From JAGVSR01 sp963786675 (GTDB lineage Bacteria > Pseudomonadota > Alphaproteobacteria > Rhizobiales > Hyphomicrobiaceae): a stretch of DNA of 64,000 bases. Numbering within the stretch: the stretch's first letter is position 1; every line of letters begins with the position of its first letter. The stretch lies in contig CAWAZY010000003.1 of NCBI GenBank assembly GCA_963786675.1, positions 372,001 through 436,000 on the forward strand, read 5' to 3'. Below, one piece after another: positions 27,285-36,114 of the stretch. A program made the position numbers and the translations under genes. The notes beneath the pieces were generated by a model that was not told the origin of the DNA, ran no database searches, and saw only the letters and a list, made by a program, of their open reading frames with translations.

Positions 27285-27361
27285 TAAATTCGACGGTTTG
27301 CGTGCTAACTTTAGGCGCGGAACTGTTGATTTGATCTCAGTTAGCTACTAGCCGTTTCATG

Positions 27362-27389
27362 CAAGCCCGGGCTATAGTTCCCGGGCTTG
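27362..27389. terminator. Hairpin between the two cytochrome genes
   Basis: CAAGCCCGGG / CCCGGGCTTG, a 10-bp perfect stem with an 8-base loop. No T-run directly after it; it may be a weak terminator or a processing site. Confidence 0.6.
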
Positions 27390-27492
27390 TGTGCATTTTG
27401 CGGCTGCCCGGGCGTGGCCATTGCCCCAAGTTCGTACGGACAAGCATAAGGGCTCAAGCCTGCTGTCTGCATTCTCCATGGAGGAAACACTG

Positions 27493-28407
27493 GTGCGCTT
27501 GCATACGTCTTTGAAAATGATTGCCATGCTTGCCGTGGTTGGGACCGGTCTGGCCGCGTGTGGCTCGGAAGAGCAGACGGCCGAGAAGAAGGACGAGCCT
27601 GCGGCAACCAGCGAACAGGCCGCGGCACCGGCTGCGGAGCCTGCACCCGCAGCAGCGCCTGAGCCTGCGGCCCCTGCTGCGGAGGCCCCGTCGGAACAAG
27701 CGGCAACGACATCGGCGGAAGCGCCGGCGGCTGCACCTGAAGCGGCACCTGCAGCGGCTGAAGCCCCTGCTGCTGAAGCACCTTCCGCGACCGCGGAAGC
27801 TCCGGCCGCTGCACCCGCGGCTGACACACCGGCACCCGTTGCCGAAGCCCCTGCCGCAGCTCCAACTGACACCGCCGCTGCGCCCGTTGATTCCACGGCT
27901 GCCTCGCACTCCATGACGGATGAGGAACTCGCCAAGGCCGCGCAGGAGGGCAAGAAGTTCGAGGATGGTAAGTGGGTGCTGCCCGATGGCTCGCCGACCT
28001 ACAATGTAGAGACCGAGGGATCAGGCGACAGCCTCATCGTCAAGCAGGTGGACTGGAATACGTATTCCGGCTGGCGCCGCTATCACGCCGAGTGCCACGT
28101 TTGCCACGGTCCGAACGGCGAAGGGTCTTCCTTCGCTCCGGCGTTGCTGGATTCGCTGAAGACCATGGACTACGCGAAGTTCCTGCAGATTGTCGCCAGT
28201 GGCCAGCGCCGCAACGTCGGTGGCACGGACTTCATCATGCCGGCACTGGGCGATAACAAGAACGTCATGTGCTACATCGACGATCTGTACATCTACCTGC
28301 GGGCGCGCTCGACTGGCGCACTTCCGGGCGGTCGCCTGAGCGCCGACCAGCGTGCCGAGAAGCCCCCGGAGGCCAAGGAGGCCGAGGAAGCCTGCCTCGG
28401 GCCATGA
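27493..28407 (+). CDS. Lipoprotein c-type cytochrome with an Ala/Pro/Glu linker, paralogue of the upstream cytochrome
   Basis: A 304-residue protein. The start is taken as GTG at 27493, because GGAGG at 27480-27484 sits properly before it, and because it gives a lipoprotein signal ending in the lipobox LAAC. An Ala/Pro/Glu-rich linker of about 115 residues follows. The cytochrome domain has C201-H-V-C204-H and the same two extra cysteines as the neighbour (VMCYIDD and EACLGP). The domain is near-identical to that of the upstream gene over long runs (NTYSGWRRYHAECHVCHGPN). It would be a membrane-tethered form of the same carrier. Confidence 0.88.
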   Translation: MRLHTSLKMIAMLAVVGTGLAACGSEEQTAEKKDEPAATSEQAAAPAAEPAPAAAPEPAAPAAEAPSEQAATTSAEAPAAAPEAAPAAAEAPAAEAPSATAEAPAAAPAADTPAPVAEAPAAAPTDTAAAPVDSTAASHSMTDEELAKAAQEGKKFEDGKWVLPDGSPTYNVETEGSGDSLIVKQVDWNTYSGWRRYHAECHVCHGPNGEGSSFAPALLDSLKTMDYAKFLQIVASGQRRNVGGTDFIMPALGDNKNVMCYIDDLYIYLRARSTGALPGGRLSADQRAEKPPEAKEAEEACLGP

Positions 28408-28463
28408 GCGCCTCTGCCGGCTACTAAGCTGCCGTGTGTTGGCACATTTGAGACCTGAGACTG

Positions 28464-28489
28464 CGGCGGTGGCCCCTGGGCCGCCGCCG
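28464..28489 (+). terminator. GC-rich hairpin after the lipoprotein cytochrome
   Basis: CGGCGGTGGCCC / GGGCCGCCGCCG with a short loop, followed by TTTCG. The T-run is short, so termination strength is uncertain. Confidence 0.6.
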
Positions 28490-28698
28490 TTTCGCGTTGG
28501 TCAGCCGTCAGTGTCAATCCGTTCAACGCATGACAAGAACTTCATGTGCAGCCTGGCGCGGGGAACCCTATATGTCAGGGGCAAGCGGTGGGACTCCGAT
28601 CGGCGCGGTGTCCCGGCCACAAAAAACGTCCACAAAGCGCTGCGGTGCACAATCGCGTTTGCGTTGCGCTGCGGCCAGGAAACAAGAACGAGAGAGTT

Positions 28699-29539
28699 AT
28701 GAAAAAAACGATCCTCGCATTATTGGCCGTGACGGCGTGTGCCGCCACCGGTCCCGCTCACGCCGCTGACGGTAACCTCGCTGATGCGGCCAACCGCAAA
28801 GTGCTTCGCGTCTGCTCGATCCCGGAGAACATGCCCTACTCCAACGACAAGGGCGAAGGTTTCGAAAACAAGATCGCCGAAGTGATCGCCGATGAAATGA
28901 AGGTACCCGTCGAGTACACGTGGTATCCGGGCGGCTTCGGCCTCATCCGGCGGACGCTGGCAGCCAAGCGCTGCGATCTGGTGCTCGGTACGGTTCAGGC
29001 CGATGAATATACGCTCAACACCAACCACTACTACCACACGACCTACGTGATGTTTTACAAGAAGGGCAGCGACCTGGATGGCGTCACGTCTTTCTCCGAT
29101 CCCAAGATGCAGGGCAAGCGCGTCAGCAACCAGGGCGGCCCGATTGGCGATCAGCTGGCGAAAGCAGGTCTGATGCCGAGCGCGAAGGCCTATCTCATCA
29201 ACGTCGATCGCCGCTACATCAACCCGGAGCAGGAGATCATCGACGACGTCTTGAAGGGTGAGATCGATGTCGGCGTTCTGTGGGGTCCCTTCGCCGGCTG
29301 GTTCTTGAAGCCGCACCTCGATAAGGTCACGATGGTTCCCATCACCGAGCATGTGCCGGGGACCGCCAAGCCGGACTACCGCATAACCATGGGCGTGCGG
29401 GCCAACGAGTTCGAACTGGAAGCGCCAGCTCAACGAGATCATCAAGAAGCGCCAGGGCGACATTGATAAGATCCTGTTGGAATACAATGTGCCGCTGCTC
29501 GATGAGGATCTGAAGCCAGTCACCAAAGCACGCAAATAG
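28699..29539 (+). CDS. xoxJ: XoxJ/MxaJ-type periplasmic binding protein (one-base frameshift)
   Basis: A quinoprotein-dehydrogenase-associated solute-binding-like protein, thought to help activate XoxF. A signal peptide ends at AHA^AD. The bilobed body shows RVCSIPENMPYSN, YPGGFGLIRRTL, CDLVLGT and GPIGDQLA. The main frame stops at 29464-29466 after an alien tail. In the next frame the family C-terminus continues as WKRQLNEIIKKRQGDIDKI, ending at 29539. Removing one C near 29416 (GAACTGG to GAATGG) gives a normal 279-residue protein. The mature enzyme is probably intact in the organism. Confidence 0.88.
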
Positions 29540-29625
29540 AAGCATCGTAGATGAAGACAGACCATCGGCCTGCGGCTCCGGCCGCAGGCCTAGCCCCCCG
29601 CCTCCGGCATCCGGCGACGCGATTC

Positions 29626-30258
29626 ATGCAGAGCCCGTCCGGACTTGTCCGTGGCGGGTTCTTCGCGCTGATCAGGATTGTAGTCATCGTGCTCCTGGCC
29701 GGCGCGTGCCTGATCGCTGGGACGCCGGGTGCACTACGCGCGCAGGACGCCGCTTCCCACGCGGATGCGGAAAAGATCGCGGAGGTGCCAGAGCCCGCCG
29801 ATTATCGCACCGACGACTACAGGACGCCCGTGCCGAAGACGCTGAAGGGCGCGCAGGTCATCACGCCGGATGAAGCCGAAGCGCTGCATTCTGGCAAGTC
29901 GGCTGTGTTTATCGATGTCTACCCGCGTGCGCCGCGTCCGCCCAATTTGCCGGCCGGCACGGTCTGGCGCGATCCTCCGCACGCCAGCATCGGCGGCGCG
30001 CATTGGCTGCCGAATGTCGGCTACGGCGTGCTGTCGGCGGAGTTTGAGACCTATTTCAAGTCGCGGCTCGACAGCCTGACCGGCAATGATCAATCAAAGC
30101 CGGTGGTTTTCTTTTGCTTGAAGGACTGTTGGATGTCCTGGAACGCCGCCAAGCGCGCACTGTCCTGGGGCTACACGTCCGTCATCTGGTTCCCCGAGGG
30201 CACCGACGGCTGGCAGGGGCTCGGCAACGATCTCGTTTCGGTCACGCCCGTGGAGTAA
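29626..30258 (+). CDS. PQQ-catabolism-associated CXXCW-motif protein (rhodanese-like)
   Basis: A 210-residue protein with an N-terminal hydrophobic segment (LIRIVVIVLLAGACLIAG) and a rhodanese-like periplasmic domain. The family-defining motif is CLKDCWMSWNAAKRA near the end (about residues 163-177), where the CxxCW cysteines replace the single rhodanese cysteine. Members occur only with PQQ alcohol-dehydrogenase systems. The ATG at 29626 gives a normal signal length; another in-frame ATG is at 29551 and no strong ribosome site decides. It follows xoxJ closely. Function is unknown; a thiol or redox role is plausible. Confidence 0.87.
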   Translation: MQSPSGLVRGGFFALIRIVVIVLLAGACLIAGTPGALRAQDAASHADAEKIAEVPEPADYRTDDYRTPVPKTLKGAQVITPDEAEALHSGKSAVFIDVYPRAPRPPNLPAGTVWRDPPHASIGGAHWLPNVGYGVLSAEFETYFKSRLDSLTGNDQSKPVVFFCLKDCWMSWNAAKRALSWGYTSVIWFPEGTDGWQGLGNDLVSVTPVE

Positions 30259-30268
30259 ATGAATAGAC

Positions 30269-30310
30269 AAAAAAGCGCGGAAGCTGACTGACTGCATCCG
30301 CGCCTTTTTT
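30269..30310. terminator. Bidirectional terminator between convergent genes
   Basis: AAAAAAGCGCGGA pairs with TCCGCGCCTTTTTT with one bulge and a 15-base loop. T- and A-runs on opposite sides allow termination of both the CXXCW gene and the gene ending at 30335. Confidence 0.9.
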
Positions 30311-30334
30311 GTTGGCCCAGTTGCCGTTGCCGAT

Positions 30335-30976
30335 TCAATTCGACATCTTTGCGCGGATTGTCCGCGCCAGCTCGAACAGGCGCTCTTCCATCACTGCGGG
30401 CAATTCGCATGCGATCGGAATGTTGGCCTGGCGTTCCTGGAAGATGCGGCCGGCCCAGTACTGCTTTTCCTCTTCCGGGCTCAGCGGCGTGGCCGACGTG
30501 TCATCTACAATGATATCACCCTTCAGCTCCGCGATGTTGACGCCCTGCTGCTCCAATTCCTCCGCACGCGCCTTCTGTGCGCGCTGATACTTTTCGATAC
30601 CGTTGATGACAGCGCGCCGCTGCGTGTTGATCCTGTCGAACAGGCCCGCGAAGATTTTGGTTAACTGTGCGTCACGCTCGGCTTCGGGGACATCCTTGAT
30701 AAAGGCATCCAATGCCGCTTTGGCTTTCTCGATATCGACGCGCCGGGACGCGAGCTTCTTGACCAGGGCTGCGAGCTTGTCGTCGCGGTACCAGTCCTTA
30801 TACGCGTCGATGGCGGGACCATCCCAGATGGCCACGACCGAAAGGTTTTCGACCCGCTTCTGTACGCACGGCCAATCGGGGTGATCGGGATCAGCCGCTG
30901 CAAAACTAAAGGATGGCGCGAAGATCAGCGCCGCTCCAAGTGCGGCGCAGAAACGGAATTGCTTGCGAATGCTCAC
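30335..30976 (-). CDS. Unknown secreted protein of the PQQ/lanthanide ABC cluster
   Basis: I do not recognise this 213-residue protein. A signal peptide (FCAALGAALIFAPSFSFAA) is followed by WPCVQKRVENLS, a tryptophan (VAIWDGPAID), and a long helical, charged middle (about residues 70-150) with coiled-coil character. There are two cysteines in the mature part (PCVQ, IACELP). It is the last gene on the minus strand after the permease (116-bp gap), so it is likely part of that transcript and may be a periplasmic accessory of the transporter. Confidence 0.7.
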   Translation of the reverse strand: MSIRKQFRFCAALGAALIFAPSFSFAAADPDHPDWPCVQKRVENLSVVAIWDGPAIDAYKDWYRDDKLAALVKKLASRRVDIEKAKAALDAFIKDVPEAERDAQLTKIFAGLFDRINTQRRAVINGIEKYQRAQKARAEELEQQGVNIAELKGDIIVDDTSATPLSPEEEKQYWAGRIFQERQANIPIACELPAVMEERLFELARTIRAKMSN

Positions 30977-31091
30977 GGGATTTTCCTCTTTTTTCTCTTC
31001 GGCCTTTTGGCTCGTTGAATTTTAGGCGCGTTGGATTTGAACCCGCAACAACGGCGTGAAGTTGACGCGCCGTAGTCAGGGCGGGGTGGCA

Positions 31092-32063
31092 TCATCCAAC
31101 CGGTGCGCCACCTCCGGGGCCGCCGCGCCGGCCGATCAGGCCCTTGGACGGATTATAAGCGTAAGTGGCGGCTCCCAGGAACAGGATGGTGCAGGCAACG
31201 ACAACGGAAAGGTGCGTGATGTCCAGATATTCGCCCGATTGCAGCGGGATCAGCACGCCATCCCAGCTGATGCCGCCCTGAACGGGGGTCTGCGTGGGGT
31301 CAATGCGGGGCCCGACCTCGCCGTAGAGCGCGAAGCGAATAAGTTCCACGGCGTGCGTGAACGGGTTGAAACGTGAAATCTCGTACAGGAGGGGGCTGCC
31401 CTCGCGAATCCGCCAGAGCGGGTAGAGAGCGGAGGATGCGAAGAACATCGGGAAAATCACGAAGTTCATCACGCCGGCGAAATTCTCCAGCTGACGGATG
31501 AGTGACGACATGAGCAAAGCCATCGCACCCAACATGAGTCCGGAAAGAATGAGCGCCGGCAGCACTGTCAGGTAGCCGTGCAGAGGTGGCTGGATCTCCC
31601 AGAGATAGGCGATGGCCAGGAATGTGTAGGCTTGCAGCACCGCGACGGCGACGCCGCCGATCAATTTGGACACGAGCAGGAACGAGCGCGGGAAGGGGGC
31701 CACGAGCAGCGTGCGCATGGCGCCCGTCTCCCGGTCGTAGACCATCGAGAGTGACGACTGCATGGCGTTAAAGAGCAGGATCATACCGACGAGGCCGGGT
31801 GTGATGAATGTCTCGTAGAGGACATACGTCGTGTAAGGCGGGATGATCGACACGCCTAGAACCTGCCGGAAGCCGGCGGCGAAAATGAAGAGCCAGATGA
31901 GTGGCCGGACGAGTGCCGAAAAGAACCGCTCGCGCTGATAGAGGAAGCGCAAGACCTCACGCCAGACGATGCCGCGGAAGCAGGCGATGTAGGCGGCTAG
32001 GCCGTGACGGCGGATGGGTTCGGCGGCGGGCGCTGCCGTGCGAATTGTTGTTTCCACGTTCAT
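31092..32063 (-). CDS. ABC-2 type permease, PQQ-alcohol-dehydrogenase/lanthanide system (PedC/LutF-like)
   Basis: A 323-residue inner-membrane protein with six predicted helices and the ABC-2 topology: a cytoplasmic start with WREVLRFLYQRERF, then helices from LIWLFIFAAGF onward, and the VYDRETGAMRTLLVAPFPR loop that contacts the ATPase. Together with the next ATPase it matches the transporter families tied to PQQ-dependent alcohol dehydrogenases. In Pseudomonas putida (PedA1A2BC) and Methylobacterium (Lut) these are needed for lanthanide-dependent growth. It overlaps the ATPase stop by ATGA. Transport direction is not settled by sequence. Confidence 0.85.
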   Translation of the reverse strand: MNVETTIRTAAPAAEPIRRHGLAAYIACFRGIVWREVLRFLYQRERFFSALVRPLIWLFIFAAGFRQVLGVSIIPPYTTYVLYETFITPGLVGMILLFNAMQSSLSMVYDRETGAMRTLLVAPFPRSFLLVSKLIGGVAVAVLQAYTFLAIAYLWEIQPPLHGYLTVLPALILSGLMLGAMALLMSSLIRQLENFAGVMNFVIFPMFFASSALYPLWRIREGSPLLYEISRFNPFTHAVELIRFALYGEVGPRIDPTQTPVQGGISWDGVLIPLQSGEYLDITHLSVVVACTILFLGAATYAYNPSKGLIGRRGGPGGGAPVG

Positions 32064-32857
32064 GCCGCCTCCGCGGTTGCGCTGGCGCCGGTCATGGCGC
32101 GGAAGGCATCGCTCACGGTTGCGGTACCGGTGGTTTGCAGGAGGCCGGGTACGGTGCCGCTGTAGAGGACTTCGCCCTTGTGCAGGACGACGACGCGGTC
32201 GTCGGCTTTCACCTCGTCGATGAGGTGCGTGGCCCACAAGACGCCGAGTCCCTCGCGCGCCACAAGGCCGCGCACGATCTCCAGCACGCTTTCGCGCGAG
32301 TCGATGTCGAGGCCGACGGTGGCTTCGTCCAGAAGCAAGAGGCCGGGCCGGTGTAGGAGCGAGCGGGCGATCTCGACGCGACGTGCCTGGCCGCCGGACA
32401 AATTGCGCACCTTTTCCTGAGCGCGATCGGCGAGCCCGACCGTTTCGAGCGCCTGCGCCGCGCGGCGCTTGGCTTCCGATTTCGCAATGCCATGGAGTGC
32501 TGCGTGATAGAGCAAGTTCTGCTGCAAGGTGAGATCGCTATCGAGCGTGCGGCTCTGGAAGACGACGCCGAGACGCTGCAGGGCGGCCGTGGGACGGCGG
32601 CGCACATCATGGCCGAGAATACAGATCTCGCCGGAGACATTGTCATAGAGACGCGTGATCAGTGCGAACAGGGTCGACTTGCCCGCGCCGTTCAATCCAA
32701 GAAGAACCGTAAACGCTCCTCGCGGCACCGAAAGGGATACGTTCTTGAGTACCTTTTTCTCGCCGAAGGCGTGACTGACGCCATTGACCAGAAGAGAGTC
32801 GGAGGGATCCACCTCAGTCGCCAAGTGTTGCAGATTGGGGTTCGTCACGGTGGTCAC
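32060..32857 (-). CDS. ABC transporter ATPase, PQQ-alcohol-dehydrogenase/lanthanide system (PedB/LutE-like)
   Basis: A 265-residue ATPase with Walker A GLNGAGKST, Q-loop VVFQ, signature LSGGQ, Walker B LLLLDEA and H-loop ATH. The GTG at 32857 is chosen because GGAGAAAGG sits 5-6 bp before it; the in-frame ATG at 32911 gives an unlikely Arg-rich lead. Partner of the permease encoded four bases on. Its family is found almost only with PQQ alcohol dehydrogenases. Confidence 0.87.
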   Translation of the reverse strand: MTTVTNPNLQHLATEVDPSDSLLVNGVSHAFGEKKVLKNVSLSVPRGAFTVLLGLNGAGKSTLFALITRLYDNVSGEICILGHDVRRRPTAALQRLGVVFQSRTLDSDLTLQQNLLYHAALHGIAKSEAKRRAAQALETVGLADRAQEKVRNLSGGQARRVEIARSLLHRPGLLLLDEATVGLDIDSRESVLEIVRGLVAREGLGVLWATHLIDEVKADDRVVVLHKGEVLYSGTVPGLLQTTGTATVSDAFRAMTGASATAEAA

Positions 32858-32941
32858 TGCCTTTCTCCGGCATCGCAGCCGCAGCAAAAAGTTAGCCTCC
32901 GGTCCGCTCATTCGAGCCGAAGACCGGAGGCTGACGTGTAA

Positions 32942-33928
32942 TCAGTCGATCGACGATACGACGCCCCAGGGATAGCGGCCGGTCTTGATGGACTTGATCG
33001 GTTTTTCGCTGGCGACATCGATCACGGTTACATCGTTGGATGTCCCGTTGGTCGTGATTAGGAGTTTCTCGTCCGGTGTAAATGCGAGGTTCCAGACCCG
33101 CTGGCCGACGAGAATGTACTTCTCAACCTTGTACGTCGTGGCATCAACGACAGCGACGCGGTTGGCCGGGCCTAGAGCCACGAAAGCCTTCTTACCGTCC
33201 TTAGTGATGCGCACGCCCACGGGCTGGATCGCATCCTTCGTAATGCCTTGGATCTCGAAATTAATCTTACCTTTGATCTTACGATCGACCGCATCGATGA
33301 TCGTAACGGTGCCGCCAATCTCAGCGCTCACCCAGACTTCCGATCCATCGGCTTTGAATTCGGCGACGCGCGGACGGTTGTCGACCAGAATGTTGTCGAT
33401 GTTCTTGAAGCCGTCGGTGGCAATGAAGTGGGCCATATTTGTCGTCTCGGAGGTGTTGACCAGCACCTTGCCGTCCGGGCTCATGCCCATGCCTTCCGGT
33501 TCGACGCCCACCGGAATATCGGTGATGATTTTGCCCTCGAAGATGTCGACGACGGTGACGAGGTTGTCGTCTTCATTGGAGACATAAAGCGGATTGCCCG
33601 ACGTGTGCAGAATGGGCAACTCGGGATCCGGCCCGGACGGCAGATCCTTGACATACTTGAAGGTCTTCGCATCGTACACCTGCATGCGATTGTCGTCGCT
33701 GGTGCACACGATCACCCACTTGCCGTCCTTGGACAGAATGATCCCGCGCGGGCGATTGCCGGTCTGGATCGTGTGGATCACCTCCAGCTTTTCGCTGTCG
33801 ATGACCGAAATCGTGTTTTCTTTTTCATTGGACACAAAGATTGTGTAGGCGCCGGCGGGCGCGGCGGCAGCCGCAGCTAGGCCGAGCGTCAGGCACGTCA
33901 GGCCGCCAATCTTACCAATCACGTTCAC
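32942..33928 (-). CDS. PQQ-system-associated YVTN beta-propeller protein
   Basis: A 328-residue periplasmic protein: signal peptide (LTCLTLGLAAAAAAPAGA) and about seven 40-residue propeller blades (for example YTIFVSNEKENTISVID, RPRGIILSKDG, EGMGMSPDGK). It fits the beta-propeller family that always accompanies the PQQ-linked ABC genes. GTG at 33928 has AGAGGAA before it; an ATG at 33958 is also in frame. It lies between the ATPase and the binding protein on the same strand, 84 and 57 bp away, so all four probably form one operon. Confidence 0.86.
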   Translation of the reverse strand: MNVIGKIGGLTCLTLGLAAAAAAPAGAYTIFVSNEKENTISVIDSEKLEVIHTIQTGNRPRGIILSKDGKWVIVCTSDDNRMQVYDAKTFKYVKDLPSGPDPELPILHTSGNPLYVSNEDDNLVTVVDIFEGKIITDIPVGVEPEGMGMSPDGKVLVNTSETTNMAHFIATDGFKNIDNILVDNRPRVAEFKADGSEVWVSAEIGGTVTIIDAVDRKIKGKINFEIQGITKDAIQPVGVRITKDGKKAFVALGPANRVAVVDATTYKVEKYILVGQRVWNLAFTPDEKLLITTNGTSNDVTVIDVASEKPIKSIKTGRYPWGVVSSID

Positions 33929-33985
33929 GGGCGTTCCTCTCTGTCTGTTGTCATGCATCTTATGCGATGGCGAACACCGCACGGA

Positions 33986-35284
33986 TCACTTGGTGAAGGC
34001 GCGGCACTTGGATTCGGGCTTGTCGATGCCGAGCGTGTCGAGTTCGGTGAACTGGTGCAGGAACCCTGGCTGCGGTGAAACGGTGACATGCATCTTGCCC
34101 GTGGCGAGGATCAGCGGCTGGCGCAACTGGCCGTTCCAAGACCGGTAGGTGAGCTTGCGGCCCTTAAAGGCGGCCAATTCGAATTCGGGCGACAGCATGT
34201 AATCGATCAGCTTTTTGCCTTCCACGGATTTGGTGCGCGTGGCCGCCTCGCCAATGGAGCGCACAGCCATCCAGGCGTTGTAATCGTTGGGGCGCATGTT
34301 CCGCGAGGCCAGTCGCTTGAAGCGGTTCTGGAACTGCGTGCCACCCCAGAGTTCGACAGCCGGATGCCAGCTTGTGGGGAAAAGCCCGGCGGTGCCGACG
34401 ACGGGCCGGGCATCCCAGGTGCGGTAGGGGAAGTACTCGCCGAACAGTTCACCTTCGTCCGCCACGACGAGCACGTCATGGGCCGGCAACTTTTGGGTAA
34501 ACGTCGGGATCTGCTGCTGGATCTGTTCGAACCCGCCATCGGAACGCCGGCTGCCTGGGTCGTATTTGAACTCGCGCTCGGCGACGATCTTCATGCCGAA
34601 CCGCTGTGCGCTGCGCCGGAAGGCATCGGCAATGGCCTTGTCTTCCGGTGTCGGACCGACGACCAAGACCCAGTTCCCCCAACGTTTCCAGGCCAGATAT
34701 TGCGCCAGGGCATCCGAGAGCATGGAGCGCGAGGGCGCCGTATGCTTGACGTTGGCGCGGCAGTCTTCCTCGCGTAGATTTTCATCCGGTGCGGCGGCGT
34801 TAAAGATGACGGCGTCCTTGCCCTTCAACGCCTCCGAAAGTTGCAGCAGAACCGGGGCATCGACATCAGCGACAACGAAAGCGATGCCGGCATCAACCTT
34901 CTTCACGGTCTCGGCCACCAGAGCTGCCGTGTCGGCGTTCTCCAGCGTTTCGAGGCCGAAGTTCTGCTTCATGAAACGCCCGGTCGTGTTGTTGTCGTCG
35001 ATCGCCAGCCTGGCACCGGCGACGCCATCATCCTTGGGCGGCAAATCGAGGAGCGAAAGGGGGGGCAGACGATCGGGCCGCCGCTGGCGGATCATGACGA
35101 TATTCAGGTTGGCGACGCCAGCTTCCGGCGTGGCGGCGGCGTCTGCTGCAGGCGCGGTAGCCGCGGGTGCCGCAGTCGGGGGTAGCGTCTCCCCGGCTCG
35201 GACCATCGATGGCATCGCAGAAAATAAACTGAACGCTATCAGCGCACTAAGTGACGCCGACGTAGATGGGTAGCTGCAACGCAT
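33986..35284 (-). CDS. Periplasmic binding protein, PQQ-alcohol-dehydrogenase/lanthanide ABC system (PedA/LutA-like)
   Basis: A 432-residue protein: signal peptide (ALIAFSLFSAMPSMVRA), an Ala/Pro/Thr-rich stretch, then a type I periplasmic-binding fold (LNIVMIRQRRPDRLPP, DDGVAGARLAIDDNNTTG, WVLVVGPTPEDKAIADAFRR). This is the binding-protein family specific to the PQQ-linked ABC transporter; its Methylobacterium member LutA is linked to lanthanide uptake. First gene of the minus-strand operon, reading away from the DUF3280 operon across a 302-bp shared promoter region. Confidence 0.85.
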   Translation of the reverse strand: MRCSYPSTSASLSALIAFSLFSAMPSMVRAGETLPPTAAPAATAPAADAAATPEAGVANLNIVMIRQRRPDRLPPLSLLDLPPKDDGVAGARLAIDDNNTTGRFMKQNFGLETLENADTAALVAETVKKVDAGIAFVVADVDAPVLLQLSEALKGKDAVIFNAAAPDENLREEDCRANVKHTAPSRSMLSDALAQYLAWKRWGNWVLVVGPTPEDKAIADAFRRSAQRFGMKIVAEREFKYDPGSRRSDGGFEQIQQQIPTFTQKLPAHDVLVVADEGELFGEYFPYRTWDARPVVGTAGLFPTSWHPAVELWGGTQFQNRFKRLASRNMRPNDYNAWMAVRSIGEAATRTKSVEGKKLIDYMLSPEFELAAFKGRKLTYRSWNGQLRQPLILATGKMHVTVSPQPGFLHQFTELDTLGIDKPESKCRAFTK

Positions 35285-35586
35285 GTCCGTCAACCTAGGG
35301 GATTTCGCGGTGTTGGGTGGGCTCATGGGGGCGCGGAACCGGGGCTTTTGCAGCTTCACAACAAGATCCTGAATGTTACTATATACCGTACTGACATCGC
35401 AAACCTCGGGCAAAAGTCAAGCGATGGTCCGGGATGTATCGCGCAGATGTTATTGAGCGTGATGCCAAAGCTCGATCAGGGGCCTCGAAATCCGCTGACG
35501 CGGCTGCCACGTTAGGCGTAGTGAAGACTGTTACCGCAGCGGGCAGGATAAGTTCCGCGCCGAGACAATCAAATTCGGGAGATGTG
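35285..35586. promoter_or_regulatory. Divergent promoter region between the two ABC operons
   Basis: A 302-bp region between the lanthanide-type ABC operon (minus) and the DUF3280/ABC/H4MPT operon (plus). It has an AT-rich patch (GAATGTTACTATATACCG, 35372-35389) suited to a -10 element on either strand. I see no clear palindrome and no credible small gene. Confidence 0.5.
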
Positions 35587-36114
35587 ATGAGACGCTTGTG
35601 TGGGATGCTGCTGCTTGGTCTGTCGGTGGCGGCCAGTCCGGTGATGGGCCCGGCGCTTGCCGCCGAGAAAATGGTACTGCTGCCGTTCGACCTTATTCTG
35701 CAGAAGAAGGAGGAGGATTTCTTCATCGGGGCTGGTAAGCCCAAGCCCGAAGAGCAGCAGAGACTGAAGGTCGTGAACGACGAATTGAGGGCGATCCTGG
35801 CCAAGGATTCCCGTTACGAGATGATCGATACCTCGCCGATCGCCAAGGAAATCACCGACGCTGCGCCCATTTACGACTGCAACGGTTGCGAGATTGATCT
35901 GGCCAAGAAGCTCGGCGGGGACGTCATCTATACCGGCGTCATCGACAAGGCCTCGGAAACGCTGCTCAACATGCGCATTGCCGAAATCGACGTTGCGAGC
36001 GGTAAGTTGCGCAAGGCCGGTAGCGTAGTCATCCAAGGTAACACGGAAGAATCCTGGCTGCGCGCGGTGCGCTGGATCATGAAGAACCGCTTGGCGGAGG
36101 GAGCCGAGCGATGA
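35587..36114 (+). CDS. DUF3280 domain secreted protein
   Basis: A 175-residue protein with a signal peptide (MLLLGLSVAASPVMGPALA) and a DUF3280 domain: VLLPFDLILQ at the start, YDCNGCEIDLAKKLGGD with a CxxC pair in the middle, and QGNTEESWLRAVRWIMKNRL at the end. Its function is not known; the CxxC suggests a disulfide or metal. GGGAGA precedes the ATG at 35587. Its stop overlaps the start of an ABC substrate-binding protein by ATGA, so it is probably a component of that transport system. Confidence 0.82.
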   Translation: MRRLCGMLLLGLSVAASPVMGPALAAEKMVLLPFDLILQKKEEDFFIGAGKPKPEEQQRLKVVNDELRAILAKDSRYEMIDTSPIAKEITDAAPIYDCNGCEIDLAKKLGGDVIYTGVIDKASETLLNMRIAEIDVASGKLRKAGSVVIQGNTEESWLRAVRWIMKNRLAEGAER

